Origin: LGRD01 sp031415135
GTDB lineage: Bacteria; Pseudomonadota; Gammaproteobacteria; Burkholderiales; Burkholderiaceae_C
Direction of reading: 5' to 3'
Length of the DNA: 64,000 nt
NCBI GenBank assembly: GCA_031415135.1
Contig: JANORB010000127.1
Coordinates: 1 to 64,000, forward strand
Below the pieces are notes generated by a model, which was not told where the DNA came from, made no database searches, and saw nothing but the letters and a program-made list of their open reading frames with translations. A program made the translations under genes and the position numbers. How positions within the stretch are numbered: position 1 is the stretch's first letter; each line of letters starts with the position of its first letter. Positions 39,660 to 46,573 of the stretch are shown here, piece by piece.

Positions 39660-42236
39660 CTATTGCACGCCGGGTTCGGCCGCGCCGGCCAGCGTTTTCA
39701 TCGCCGCGCTCAGGCTGCGGGCGGCTTTGGCGTAGCCGTTCCACGGCTGATTGCCGGTGGCCAGGCGGCTGTGTGCGGTGCGCACGGTCCAGTGCTCGCC
39801 GCCCTTCAAAGATTTCAGTTCACTCCAGTCCAGCGGCACCGAAATGCCCAGCCCCGGCCGCGCGCGCGGCGACCACGCGCACACGGTGGTGGCCCCGAGG
39901 CCGTTGCGCAAATAGTCGATGAAGATCTTGCCGACGCGGTTGCGCGGCCCGCTCTTGGCCACGAAGCGTTGCGGCACCGTGCGCGCCAGGTGCACCACGA
40001 TGGCCTGCGAAAAACCCTTGACCGTGTCCCAATCGTGCAGCTTGCGCAGCGGCACGACCACATGCAGCCCTTTGCCGCCGCTGGTCTTCAGGAACGCCGG
40101 CAGGCCCAATTGGCCGAGGAAGGCGTGCACCAGTTCGGCCGCCTCGCACACCTGCGGCCACGCCACGCCGGCGCCCGGGTCCAGGTCGAACACCATGCGG
40201 TCGGGGTACTCGAACGATTTTGTCCCGCAATTCAGCGTGTGGAACTCGACCACATTCCATTGCGCCGCCGACAGCAGGCCTTGCGCGCTGGCCACTTCCA
40301 GCATCGGCGGGTGGCTGATGAACAGCGTCGGGTCGAGTTGCCGGATGCCAGGCAGTTTTTCGACTTCGGCGTGCTTCTGGAAAAACAGTTCACCGCCCAC
40401 GCCGCCTGGTGCGCGCACCAGCGAAACCGGCCGGCCCAACAGGTGCGCCATCATCACGTCGCCCACCCGCTCGAAGTAGCGCACCAGCTCGATCTTGGTG
40501 ACGCCGCTGCTGGCGTCGATCACCCGGTCCGGGTGGGTGATGCGCAGGCGCGACGCCAGCGCGTGCGATGCCGCCTGCGATGCCGCGTGCGATGCCGCCT
40601 GCGATGCCACCTTCACCGGCGGCCTGGCTGATTTTTCTCGCACGATGAGTCCTGCCTTCTTGTCTTGCCGCAAACCATGGAACACCGCGTGGCGCAGGTG
40701 GCCGCCGCGGGTCCACTCACCGAACGAGACCTCGGCCACCAGCGTCGGCTGGACCCAGCGCGGCCTGCCTTCGATCGCGTCGGTGTCAGCAAACGGGCTC
40801 GCCTCGATGCGCAATTCATCGAGCCGGGCCAACAAGTCCTTCAGGCTGCGTTCACTGAAGCCGGTTCCGACCCTGCCGGCATAACGCAGTGCGCCGCTTC
40901 TGTCGTGCACGCCCAGCAGCAGCGCGCCGATGCCAGTGCGCGCGCCCTGCGGCTCGGTGTGGCCGCCGATCACGAACTCCTGCCGCTGGCCGCACTTGAG
41001 CTTGATCCAGTCGGTCGACCGGCGCGAAACATAAGGTGAGCCGCGGCGTTTGGCGATCACCCCTTCGAGCCCGAGCTTGCAGGCCGCCGCAACCACGCTG
41101 TGCGGCGGCGCATCGAACTCCTCGCTGAAGCGCACCTGCTCCGAGGCAGCCTTTGCCGGCACCTGTTGCAGCACACGCTGCAGCACGGCGCGGCGCCCTT
41201 CCAGCGGCACGGCGCGCAGGTCGTGGCCGTCGAAAAACGGCAGGTCGAACAGGTACAGCACCACTTCATTCGTGTTCGCGCCATCGAACGCCTGCTGCAG
41301 TGCGCCGAAATCGGGCACACCGTTGTCGCCCGGCACCACGATCTCGCCGTCGTACCAGCCTGGCGGCAGCTTCATGCGGGTGATGGCCTGGTGCAGCGGC
41401 ACGAGCCGGGCGCTCCAGTCGTGGCCATTGCGGGTGAAGAGCTGGATCTGTGCGCTGGCTACCCGGGTCAGCAGCCGGTAGCCGTCGAACTTGATCTCGT
41501 GCAACCAGCCCTGCGCATCGGCGGGCGGCGCGTCGACGAGCGTGGCGAGTTGCGGCGCCAGCGTTGCGGGCAGCGCGGACGGCTTCGCCTCGGGCGGCAC
41601 AGCCTGATTCGCTTCAAGCGGCACAGCCTGATTCGCTTGAAGCGGCAGATCGTCGCGCGTGGGCGCCGGCGCGGGCAGCGCCAGCACGCTGTCGGGCAAC
41701 GCGTCCACCACGCTGAATTCGGACGTTGGCCGGGCGAACCCGTCCTTCTCCTTGATGAGCAACCAGGCCGGCTGTTTTTCGCCCTTGCCTTTCATGCGAA
41801 CCAGCACCCAGTGGCCGTGCAGCTTGTGCCCGCGCAACTCGAACTTCAGGTTGCCATCGCGCCAGCCCTGGTGCGGCTCGCCCAGGGGCTGCCACGAACC
41901 CCGGTCCCAGACGATCACGCGCCCCGCGCCGTACTGCTTGGGCGGGATCGTGCCTTCGAAACCCGCGTACGCGATCGGGTGGTCTTCGACCTCGACCGCC
42001 ATTCGCTTGACGCTGGCGTCCAGGCTGGGGCCCTTGGGCAGCGCCCAGCTTTTCATCACCCCGTCGAGTTCGAGCCGAATGTCGTAATGCAGGCTGCTCG
42101 CCCAGTGCTTTTGCACGACGAAGCGCAGCGCCTCGCCGCCGCCCGGTCCGCCGTCCTCACCACCTTCAGACGGCTCGGGCGTGAGCGCGAAGTTGCGCCT
42201 GGCCTTGTATGTCTTCAGCGCGTCGCCGGATGCCAT
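39660..42236 (-). CDS. ligD: DNA ligase D (phosphoesterase-ligase-polymerase)
   Basis: 858-residue multifunctional end-joining enzyme in the Pseudomonas-type order. Residues about 35-180 are the 3'-phosphoesterase (HWASSLHYDIRLELDG, AGRVIVWDRGSW). About 220-535 form the ATP-dependent ligase with active-site Lys249 in LHEIKFDGYR. About 555-845 form the primase-like polymerase with the metal-binding DLDPG motif and KTSGGKGLHV. Two linkers contain coding repeats: ANQAVP near 200-215 (24-base unit) and ASQAASHA near 537-555 (12-base unit, 40564-40611). With Ku, it completes break repair without a template, useful in resting cells. Stop at 39660 leaves 67 bases to the esterase gene. Confidence 0.95.
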   Translation of the reverse strand: MASGDALKTYKARRNFALTPEPSEGGEDGGPGGGEALRFVVQKHWASSLHYDIRLELDGVMKSWALPKGPSLDASVKRMAVEVEDHPIAYAGFEGTIPPKQYGAGRVIVWDRGSWQPLGEPHQGWRDGNLKFELRGHKLHGHWVLVRMKGKGEKQPAWLLIKEKDGFARPTSEFSVVDALPDSVLALPAPAPTRDDLPLQANQAVPLEANQAVPPEAKPSALPATLAPQLATLVDAPPADAQGWLHEIKFDGYRLLTRVASAQIQLFTRNGHDWSARLVPLHQAITRMKLPPGWYDGEIVVPGDNGVPDFGALQQAFDGANTNEVVLYLFDLPFFDGHDLRAVPLEGRRAVLQRVLQQVPAKAASEQVRFSEEFDAPPHSVVAAACKLGLEGVIAKRRGSPYVSRRSTDWIKLKCGQRQEFVIGGHTEPQGARTGIGALLLGVHDRSGALRYAGRVGTGFSERSLKDLLARLDELRIEASPFADTDAIEGRPRWVQPTLVAEVSFGEWTRGGHLRHAVFHGLRQDKKAGLIVREKSARPPVKVASQAASHAASQAASHALASRLRITHPDRVIDASSGVTKIELVRYFERVGDVMMAHLLGRPVSLVRAPGGVGGELFFQKHAEVEKLPGIRQLDPTLFISHPPMLEVASAQGLLSAAQWNVVEFHTLNCGTKSFEYPDRMVFDLDPGAGVAWPQVCEAAELVHAFLGQLGLPAFLKTSGGKGLHVVVPLRKLHDWDTVKGFSQAIVVHLARTVPQRFVAKSGPRNRVGKIFIDYLRNGLGATTVCAWSPRARPGLGISVPLDWSELKSLKGGEHWTVRTAHSRLATGNQPWNGYAKAARSLSAAMKTLAGAAEPGVQ
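40564..40611. repeat. 12-bp tandem repeat (TGCGATGCCGCC)x4 in ligD linker
   Basis: Four near-identical copies at 40564, 40576, 40588 and 40600. They encode alternating Ala-Ser-Gln-Ala and Ala-Ser-His-Ala between the ligase and polymerase domains. Frame-neutral length variation is expected. Confidence 0.85.
41598..41645. repeat. 24-bp direct repeat (two copies) in ligD linker
   Basis: Two nearly identical 24-base copies containing GCACAGCCTGATTCGCTT encode Ala-Asn-Gln-Ala-Val-Pro-type repeats between the phosphoesterase and ligase domains. Confidence 0.75.
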
Positions 42237-42254
42237 GACGAATCGGCAGCCCCT

Positions 42255-42959
42255 TCATTGCAGCATGTCGGCATAGGCCTGCCGGTCGGTCGCGTAACAG
42301 CCGCACGACGCCGCTTCGAGCCCGGCGCGGTCGAGCACCGTCATTTCGCCACGGTGGTACTTGATCAGCCCGGCGCGTTGCAGCGAACCGGCGGCGGCCG
42401 TGATGCCGACGCGCCGCACGCCCAGCATGTAGGACAGAAAATCGTGCGTCACATGAAAGCGGTCAGCGTGGGCGCGGTCCTGGCTCATCAACAGCCAGCG
42501 CGCCAGGCGCGGGCCGATCAGGTGAAAGCGCAAACAGGCCGCCGACGACGACAGTTGCCCCATCAGCACATAGAGGTAGCGGTTGAGCGCGCGCTGCAGC
42601 ACCAGATTGCGCGCCAGCTCCTTGCGGAACGCCACGGTGCTGATGCGACATGCCACACCCGGCCCCTGCACGACCGCGCGCAAGGGCGCCGTCACCACCC
42701 CCAGCGCCAACTGCGCACCCACCATGCCCTCACGGCCAACCATGCCGACTTCCAGCCCCGGGCTGCCCTCGATCAGGGTCACCAGGGAGATGAAGCCCTC
42801 GGTGGGAAAGTAGACATGGCGCGTCGGCGTGCCGGGCTCGCACAGCACCTCGGCGAGGACCAGCGGCACCTCTTCGCACAGTGCCAGCAGGCGCAGTCGG
42901 TCTTTGCGCGGCAGCAGTTCGATCAGGTGATTTTGTGGGCTGGTCAGGGCGATGGGCAC
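42255..42959 (-). CDS. Crp/Fnr family transcriptional regulator (array member 1)
   Basis: 234-residue regulator, most diverged of three consecutive Crp/Fnr genes. The sensor barrel reads VPLVLAEVLCEPGTPTRHVYFPTEGFISLVTLIEGSPGLEVGMVGREGMVGAQLALG. The C-terminal region (FLSYMLGVRRVGITAAAGSLQRAGLIKYHRGEMTVLDRAGLEAASCGCYATDRQAY) is a Crp-type winged helix whose second half ends in the CxCY motif shared by all three. Classic cAMP-binding residues are not conserved, so the ligand, if any, is unknown. A Crp-like site TGTGCGGCGAAGCACA lies about 100 bases upstream at 43053-43068. LigD lies 18 bases beyond its stop on the same strand, so the regulator and ligD could share a transcript. Confidence 0.83.
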   Translation of the reverse strand: MPIALTSPQNHLIELLPRKDRLRLLALCEEVPLVLAEVLCEPGTPTRHVYFPTEGFISLVTLIEGSPGLEVGMVGREGMVGAQLALGVVTAPLRAVVQGPGVACRISTVAFRKELARNLVLQRALNRYLYVLMGQLSSSAACLRFHLIGPRLARWLLMSQDRAHADRFHVTHDFLSYMLGVRRVGITAAAGSLQRAGLIKYHRGEMTVLDRAGLEAASCGCYATDRQAYADMLQ

Positions 42960-43052
42960 AAAGGGTCTCCGACGGGTGGCCAGCCCCCGCAGCGCGGAGG
43001 GCAGCTGAGGACCGCGCGCCTTGGATTGCCGCTTCGTTCAGTGCGCTGATTC

Positions 43053-43068
43053 TGTGCGGCGAAGCACA
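43053..43068. promoter_or_regulatory. Crp-like site TGTGC-GGCGAA-GCACA
   Basis: Perfect 5-base arms with a 6-base spacer, about 100 bases before the Crp/Fnr gene starting at 42959 and just after the stop of the next array member. Probably an auto- or cross-regulatory site. Confidence 0.6.
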
Positions 43069-43112
43069 GACACTCTGTCTGTTCGCGTACATAGCGCGAA
43101 ATTCGCGTGGCC

Positions 43113-43892
43113 TCAGGCCGCGAGCGGCATCGGCATCGGCATCGGCATCGGCATCGGCATCGGCACCAGCACCGGCATCGGCAGCAAGCGCTCGTATTCC
43201 TTCTTCGCCACCGCGTAACACTCACAGGTGCGCTGTTCCAGCCGCTCCCGGTCCAGCACGGCGATGTGGCCGCGCGAGTAGCGAATCACGCCGGCCTGCT
43301 GAAGCTTGAGCGCCGCCGCCGTCACGCCTTCACGGCGCACACCCAGCAACTGGGCCGCGCCTTCCTGTGTCATCGCGAGTTCGTCAGACGATGAACGGTC
43401 CAGCCCCAGCAACAAGCGCCGGCAGAACTGCTGTTCGATCGAGTGGTAGCGGTTGCACACCGCCGTTTGCGCCACCTGGGCAATCAAGGCCTGGGTGTAG
43501 CGCAGCAGCAGCCGCAGCATCGCAGCGCTGCGGCCGATTTCGTTCTGCGCCGCCAGCGCCCCCACGCGGTAGGCCTGGCCGGCGGCCTGCACCACCGCCT
43601 GGCTCGGTGTGGCATTGCCACCCATGAACAACGACGTGCCGACCGCCCCTTCATTGCCCACCACGGCGATCTCGGCGCTGGCGCCGGCCTGCGTCAGGCA
43701 CTGCAGCGACACAGCCGCGCTGGTGGGGAACAGCACATGCGACGGCGTGCCCCCGGGCCCGGACAGCACCTGGCCGGAATACAGGTCCACCGGCTCCAGC
43801 AGCGCGCTCCAGCGCCGCCAGTCGGCGTCAGGCAGCGCGGCCAGCAGTTGGTTGTGGCGTGGGCCGAAGCTGGGGCAGTGGCATGCTTTCAC
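43113..43892 (-). CDS. Crp/Fnr family transcriptional regulator (array member 2)
   Basis: 259-residue regulator. No Met codon is suitably placed, but a GTG at 43892 preceded by GAGAA gives an N terminus that aligns with array member 3 (NQLLAALPDADWRRW versus NRLLAALPDPEWQRW), so GTG is taken as the start. The sensor barrel (VLFPTSAAVSLQCLTQAGASAEIAVVGNEGAVGTSLFMGG) and the winged helix (MTQEGAAQLLGVRREGVTAAALKLQQAGVIRYSRGHIAVLDRERLEQRTCECYAVAKKEYERLL) are about 60-70 percent like member 3 by eye, so the two are tandem duplicates. The C terminus ends in PMPVLVPMPMPMPMPMPMPLAA, a Pro-Met repeat from a GGCATC expansion, absent from the paralogue. Confidence 0.83.
   Translation of the reverse strand: MKACHCPSFGPRHNQLLAALPDADWRRWSALLEPVDLYSGQVLSGPGGTPSHVLFPTSAAVSLQCLTQAGASAEIAVVGNEGAVGTSLFMGGNATPSQAVVQAAGQAYRVGALAAQNEIGRSAAMLRLLLRYTQALIAQVAQTAVCNRYHSIEQQFCRRLLLGLDRSSSDELAMTQEGAAQLLGVRREGVTAAALKLQQAGVIRYSRGHIAVLDRERLEQRTCECYAVAKKEYERLLPMPVLVPMPMPMPMPMPMPLAA
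43126..43173. repeat. 6-bp tandem repeat (GGCATC)n at the 3' end of a Crp/Fnr gene
   Basis: GGCATC is repeated about six times from roughly 43130, then continues with GGCACC/AGCACC and further GGCATC. It encodes a Pro-Met tail on the minus strand. Its unit of six bases cannot shift frame, but the tail can vary in length between strains. Confidence 0.85.
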
Positions 43893-43984
43893 AGGGTTCT
43901 CGCAGCATTGTTCGAGCCCCCATGATCCGGGCCCGGCGCCGCATCGGCCATCGGCGGCGGCCGGCTCCGTGTGTCGGCACGGTC

Positions 43985-44707
43985 CTACGTGGCCGGCTTG
44001 TCGGGCAGCAGCCGGTCGTACTCCCGCTTGACCACCGCGTAACACTCGCAAGTGCGCTTTTCCAGCCCCGGCCGGTCGAGCACGGTGATGCGGCCGCGCG
44101 CGTAGCGGATCAAGCCGGACTGCTGCAACTTGAGCGCGCCGTCGGTCACGCCCTCGCGGCGCACGCCCAGCATGTTGGCGATCAATTCCTGCGTCATGAC
44201 CAGCTCGCTCCCCTGCAGCCGGTCCAGGCTCAGCAGCAGCCAGCGGCACAGCTGCTGGTCCACCGAATGGTGGCGGTTGCACACCGCCGTTTGCGACATC
44301 TGCGTGATCAGCGCCTGCGTGTAGCGCAGCAGCAGGTGCAGCACGGCGCCGGCGCGGTTGAACTCGTCCTTGATCGTCTGCGCTTCCATCCGATAACCGT
44401 GCCCGGCGCTTTGCACCACCGCGCGGCTGGGGGTGGACTCGCCGCCCATGAACAGCGAAATGCCGACGATGCCCTCGTAGCCCACAACCGCGATCTCGGC
44501 CGACGAACCGTTTTCCATCACGTAAAGCAGCGAGACGATGGCCGTGGTCGGAAAGTACACATGGCTCAGCGTGTTGCCCGGTTCATACAACACCTGGCCG
44601 AGCGGCAAGTCCACCTCCTCAAGCTGGGGCAGCCAGCGCTGCCATTCCGGGTCTGGAAGCGCGGCCAGCAAGCGGTTGGCCCGGGGGTCGGAGGTGGAAA
44701 GTGTCAT
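43985..44707 (-). CDS. Crp/Fnr family transcriptional regulator (array member 3)
   Basis: 240-residue regulator, close paralogue of array member 2. The sensor barrel contains LSHVYFPTTAIVSLLYVMENGSSAEIAVVGYEGIVGISLFMGGESTPSRAVVQSAG. The DNA-binding domain is MTQELIANMLGVRREGVTDGALKLQQSGLIRYARGRITVLDRPGLEKRTCECYAVVKREYDRLL. ATG at 44707 is chosen by alignment with member 2; a Met 14 codons upstream is possible. Upstream lie a perfect 16-base palindrome (44800-44815) and the Crp-like palindrome TGTGCGCTGCCGCACA (44864-44879). The ligand is unknown; the FNR iron-sulphur Cys pattern is absent. All three array members share the C-terminal CxCYxV motif, whose function is unknown. Confidence 0.85.
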   Translation of the reverse strand: MTLSTSDPRANRLLAALPDPEWQRWLPQLEEVDLPLGQVLYEPGNTLSHVYFPTTAIVSLLYVMENGSSAEIAVVGYEGIVGISLFMGGESTPSRAVVQSAGHGYRMEAQTIKDEFNRAGAVLHLLLRYTQALITQMSQTAVCNRHHSVDQQLCRWLLLSLDRLQGSELVMTQELIANMLGVRREGVTDGALKLQQSGLIRYARGRITVLDRPGLEKRTCECYAVVKREYDRLLPDKPAT

Positions 44708-44793
44708 CGCTGAAATCGAGTCGGGATGCGCAAGCCGCCACACCAGCATGTGTGGCGGCCGGGCACCCAGTAATCTTAGTCAACAAAACGCGG

Positions 44794-44817
44794 TTTGTAT
44801 GTACGCTAGCGTACAAA
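44794..44817. promoter_or_regulatory. nested palindromes: TTTGTA...TACAAA around TGTACGCTAGCGTACA
   Basis: TGTACGCTAGCGTACA (44800-44815) is a perfect 16-base palindrome. An outer pair TTTGTA (44794-44799) and TACAAA (44812-44817) overlaps it. The stretch is much more AT-rich than its surroundings and lies about 90-110 bases before the Crp/Fnr gene starting at 44707. It looks like an operator for a dimeric regulator of TetR or similar type; the regulator is not identified. Confidence 0.65.
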
Positions 44818-44863
44818 CGAGGGGCGAACCACGCGCGAGGCGTACGCCTCACGGGGTGAGCAC

Positions 44864-44879
44864 TGTGCGCTGCCGCACA
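44864..44879. promoter_or_regulatory. Crp-like palindrome TGTGCGCTGCCGCACA before Crp/Fnr array
   Basis: Identical over all 16 bases to the site before the KaiC operon at 20621 and preceded by C, giving CTGTGCGCTGCC. It lies between the DoxX stop and the first gene of the Crp/Fnr array, about 165 bases before that start. Confidence 0.7.
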
Positions 44880-44904
44880 CCCTGCGGCGCGCGGACGCCG
44901 GGCC

Positions 44905-45357
44905 TCAGTTCCAGCGGCCGTCGGCCCTGGCCAGGCTGAACCGCCCGGCACCCAGCAGCGCCACGGCCACCGCCGTCACCAGGTACAGCGCCTGCAACTC
45001 GATGGCCCAGCCGCCGGTCGGCGCGAGCGAGCCCAGCTGACCCAGGTGGACCAGCGCGATCGCAACGACCATGTTGATGGCAATGACGATGGCGGCCGGG
45101 CGTGTCCACGCCCCGGCGATCAACAACAGTGGCGCCACGACCTCACCCACGTAGACCAGGTAGGCCAGCGCCGGGGGCAGGCCGGCCTTGCTGACCGCCG
45201 CCAGCACGAAGTCGATGCCGCCATTGAATTTGCCGATGCCGTGCAGCAACACCAGCAGGCCGAGCGCCACGCGCAACAGCAGCTTGGCGCTGTCCTCCCG
45301 CCCCGCGCTGAAGCCCACCACATGGGCCGGTGGGTGCGAACTTGTTGCTTGGGCCAT
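44905..45357 (-). CDS. DoxX family membrane protein
   Basis: 150-residue inner-membrane protein with four hydrophobic helices. LLLRVALGLLVLLHGIGKFNGGIDFV is the DoxX start motif (LLHGxxKF), followed by ALAYLVYVGEVVAPLLLIAGAWTRPAAIVIAINMVVAIALVH. DoxX-like proteins associate with thiol and oxidative-stress or sulphur oxidation systems, mostly by genetic evidence. A strong AGGAG lies before the ATG at 45357, which was preferred over an earlier in-frame start. Two small membrane/hypothetical genes lie upstream on the same strand, 58 bases away. Confidence 0.85.
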   Translation of the reverse strand: MAQATSSHPPAHVVGFSAGREDSAKLLLRVALGLLVLLHGIGKFNGGIDFVLAAVSKAGLPPALAYLVYVGEVVAPLLLIAGAWTRPAAIVIAINMVVAIALVHLGQLGSLAPTGGWAIELQALYLVTAVAVALLGAGRFSLARADGRWN

Positions 45358-45415
45358 GTCAACTCCTCGATCGGTCATGGGATGGGTGAGGCGCTGCCCG
45401 GTGACCGCCACGGCA

Positions 45416-45751
45416 TCAGCGGCTGGTGCGCGCGCCGGTCGCCATCATGGCGGCATTCTGGACGTTCAGCGGCGCTTCAGTGCGGGGCGGCGAACCCAAT
45501 TGCGAACGGCAGCCGTCGCGCAGACTCACGTTTCGCATGGCCCCACAACGCCAGGACGCTTCGGCATGCTTGGCAACGGCCATGCGCCGCAGTTCACCCT
45601 GTCGCACCGCGCCCAGCACCACTTCGTGAAGCGCCAACAGCAACGCCAGCGACAGCAAGGTTGCCACGACGATCAGCGCCGCCGGCGAACGCAGCGCAAT
45701 CAACATTGGCTGCCACCAGGGCCGGTCGAGGGAGAAGGGCCGCGTGTTCAT
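45416..45751 (-). CDS. hypothetical single-pass membrane protein
   Basis: 111-residue protein. A basic/Trp-rich start MNTRPFSLDRPWWQPM leads into one membrane helix (SPAALIVVATLLSLALLLALHEVVLGAV). After that comes a tail with EASWRCGAMRNVSLRDGCRSQLG, containing two Cys that could form a disulphide if the tail is periplasmic. Its ATG overlaps the TGA of the preceding gene by one base (TGATG), which implies translational coupling. Not recognised beyond that; the setting beside DoxX suggests an envelope role only. Confidence 0.6.
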   Translation of the reverse strand: MNTRPFSLDRPWWQPMLIALRSPAALIVVATLLSLALLLALHEVVLGAVRQGELRRMAVAKHAEASWRCGAMRNVSLRDGCRSQLGSPPRTEAPLNVQNAAMMATGARTSR

Positions 45752-45945
45752 CACAGCGCCCGCTTGGTCCGCAGGCTGTGCACCGACTCGTGCCAGGGCA
45801 GGCCCTGCAGGCACGGATCAGCGGCTTCGTAGCCGATGTCGGCCAGCAGATCGGCCGCGCCGTCGGGGTGCGCGCCAAAGTCGCCCAGCGTCCGATGCAC
45901 CGAATTGGGCGGCGGCTGGTCAATCGGCTCTGAGTCGATGTTCAT
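45751..45945 (-). CDS. hypothetical 64-residue protein
   Basis: Small soluble acidic protein, MNIDSEPIDQPPPNSVHRTL at the start, then GDFGAHPDGAADLLADIGYEAADPCLQGLPWHESVHSLRTKRAL. No domain recognised. Evidence for a gene: ATG at 45945 with GAGAA upstream, stop codon shared by one base with the next start (TGATG), and TTTCCTACAG about 96 bases before it in the same orientation (46041-46050). It is therefore the first gene of a small two-gene operon before DoxX. Confidence 0.55.
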   Translation of the reverse strand: MNIDSEPIDQPPPNSVHRTLGDFGAHPDGAADLLADIGYEAADPCLQGLPWHESVHSLRTKRAL

Positions 45946-46040
45946 GGCGGGTTCTCGCGGCGATGGGCACTGCACGGCGGATGGTGGCCACATGGTGCTG
46001 CGGCACATGCCCGTTCACCATCAGGTGACGGGCTGACCTG

Positions 46041-46050
46041 CTGTAGGAAA
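46041..46050 (-). promoter_or_regulatory. TTTCCTACAG motif before small-protein operon
   Basis: On the minus strand TTTCCTACAG, 96 bases before the start of the 64-residue protein. Member of the CCTAC motif set. Confidence 0.45.
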
Positions 46051-46072
46051 CGACTGACAGCGTCGACCCGGC

Positions 46073-46091
46073 TGTGTTGCCCAGCGCACAG
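46073..46091. promoter_or_regulatory. Crp-like half-site CCAGCGCACAG with outer TGTG
   Basis: CCAGCGCACAG (46081-46091) is the reverse complement of the half-site CTGTGCGCTGG at 9130 and 13976. TGTGT at 46073 makes a weak opposite half with an 8-base spacer. Between two divergent small-gene promoters. Confidence 0.35.
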
Positions 46092-46192
46092 ACCGCGTCG
46101 AGCACCCGCATTACGCTGGCATTTCCAGTGTTCGCGCGCGAGCCCGCGCAGGCGGGCAGGCAGTTGAGCCCATCTCTCGGGAGGAGCAGGCG

Positions 46193-46384
46193 ATGATTTC
46201 GATTTCAGGCTCGTTGTGGCCCTACGTTGTGGTGACACTGTGCTGGATCGCGGTGTGCGGTTATTTCCTGCACCGCGCATGGAAGTCCGGCGGCCGCACC
46301 TTTCCTCGCACCAACGCCACCCCGTCGAGCCCACGGCAGCGCGTGCCCAGCGGAGCGCGTGACACCCAAGCGGAGCGGATCTAG
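46193..46384 (+). CDS. 63-residue small membrane protein
   Basis: One membrane helix (MISISGSLWPYVVVTLCWIAVCGYFLHRAW) followed by a basic, Ser/Arg/Pro-rich tail (SGGRTFPRTNATPSSPRQRV). GGGAGGAG lies 10 bases before the ATG, an excellent ribosome-binding site. It is divergent from the small two-gene operon; a Crp-like half-site CCAGCGCACAG (46081-46091) and the outer TGTG at 46073 lie about 100 bases upstream. Function unknown. Confidence 0.65.
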   Translation: MISISGSLWPYVVVTLCWIAVCGYFLHRAWKSGGRTFPRTNATPSSPRQRVPSGARDTQAERI

Positions 46385-46425
46385 CGCAGCGCTGTTCGAG
46401 GTCGGGTCCGGGGCACACGCTGCTC

Positions 46426-46441
46426 CGTGCTGCATCGCACA
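46426..46441. promoter_or_regulatory. Crp-like site CGTGC-TGCATC-GCACA
   Basis: One mismatch from TGTGC-N6-GCACA. It lies about 140 bases before the DUF4331 gene in the same intergenic stretch. A plausible but weaker member of the motif set. Confidence 0.4.
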
Positions 46442-46573
46442 GACGGGCCATCTTTGCGCTTGTAACTTGGCGCCAGGAACTGTCCATGGACGGGATGGTT
46501 CCCCGGCACTCGTTGCGAATCAAGAACGCCTGCAACGCGGCTGGTCTGTCTTGTTCACCCTCAAGGAAGACCC

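Noticed and set aside
43126..43173. Phase-variable on/off switch through the GGCATC repeat
   Set aside because: The unit is six bases, so slippage changes length but cannot shift the reading frame.
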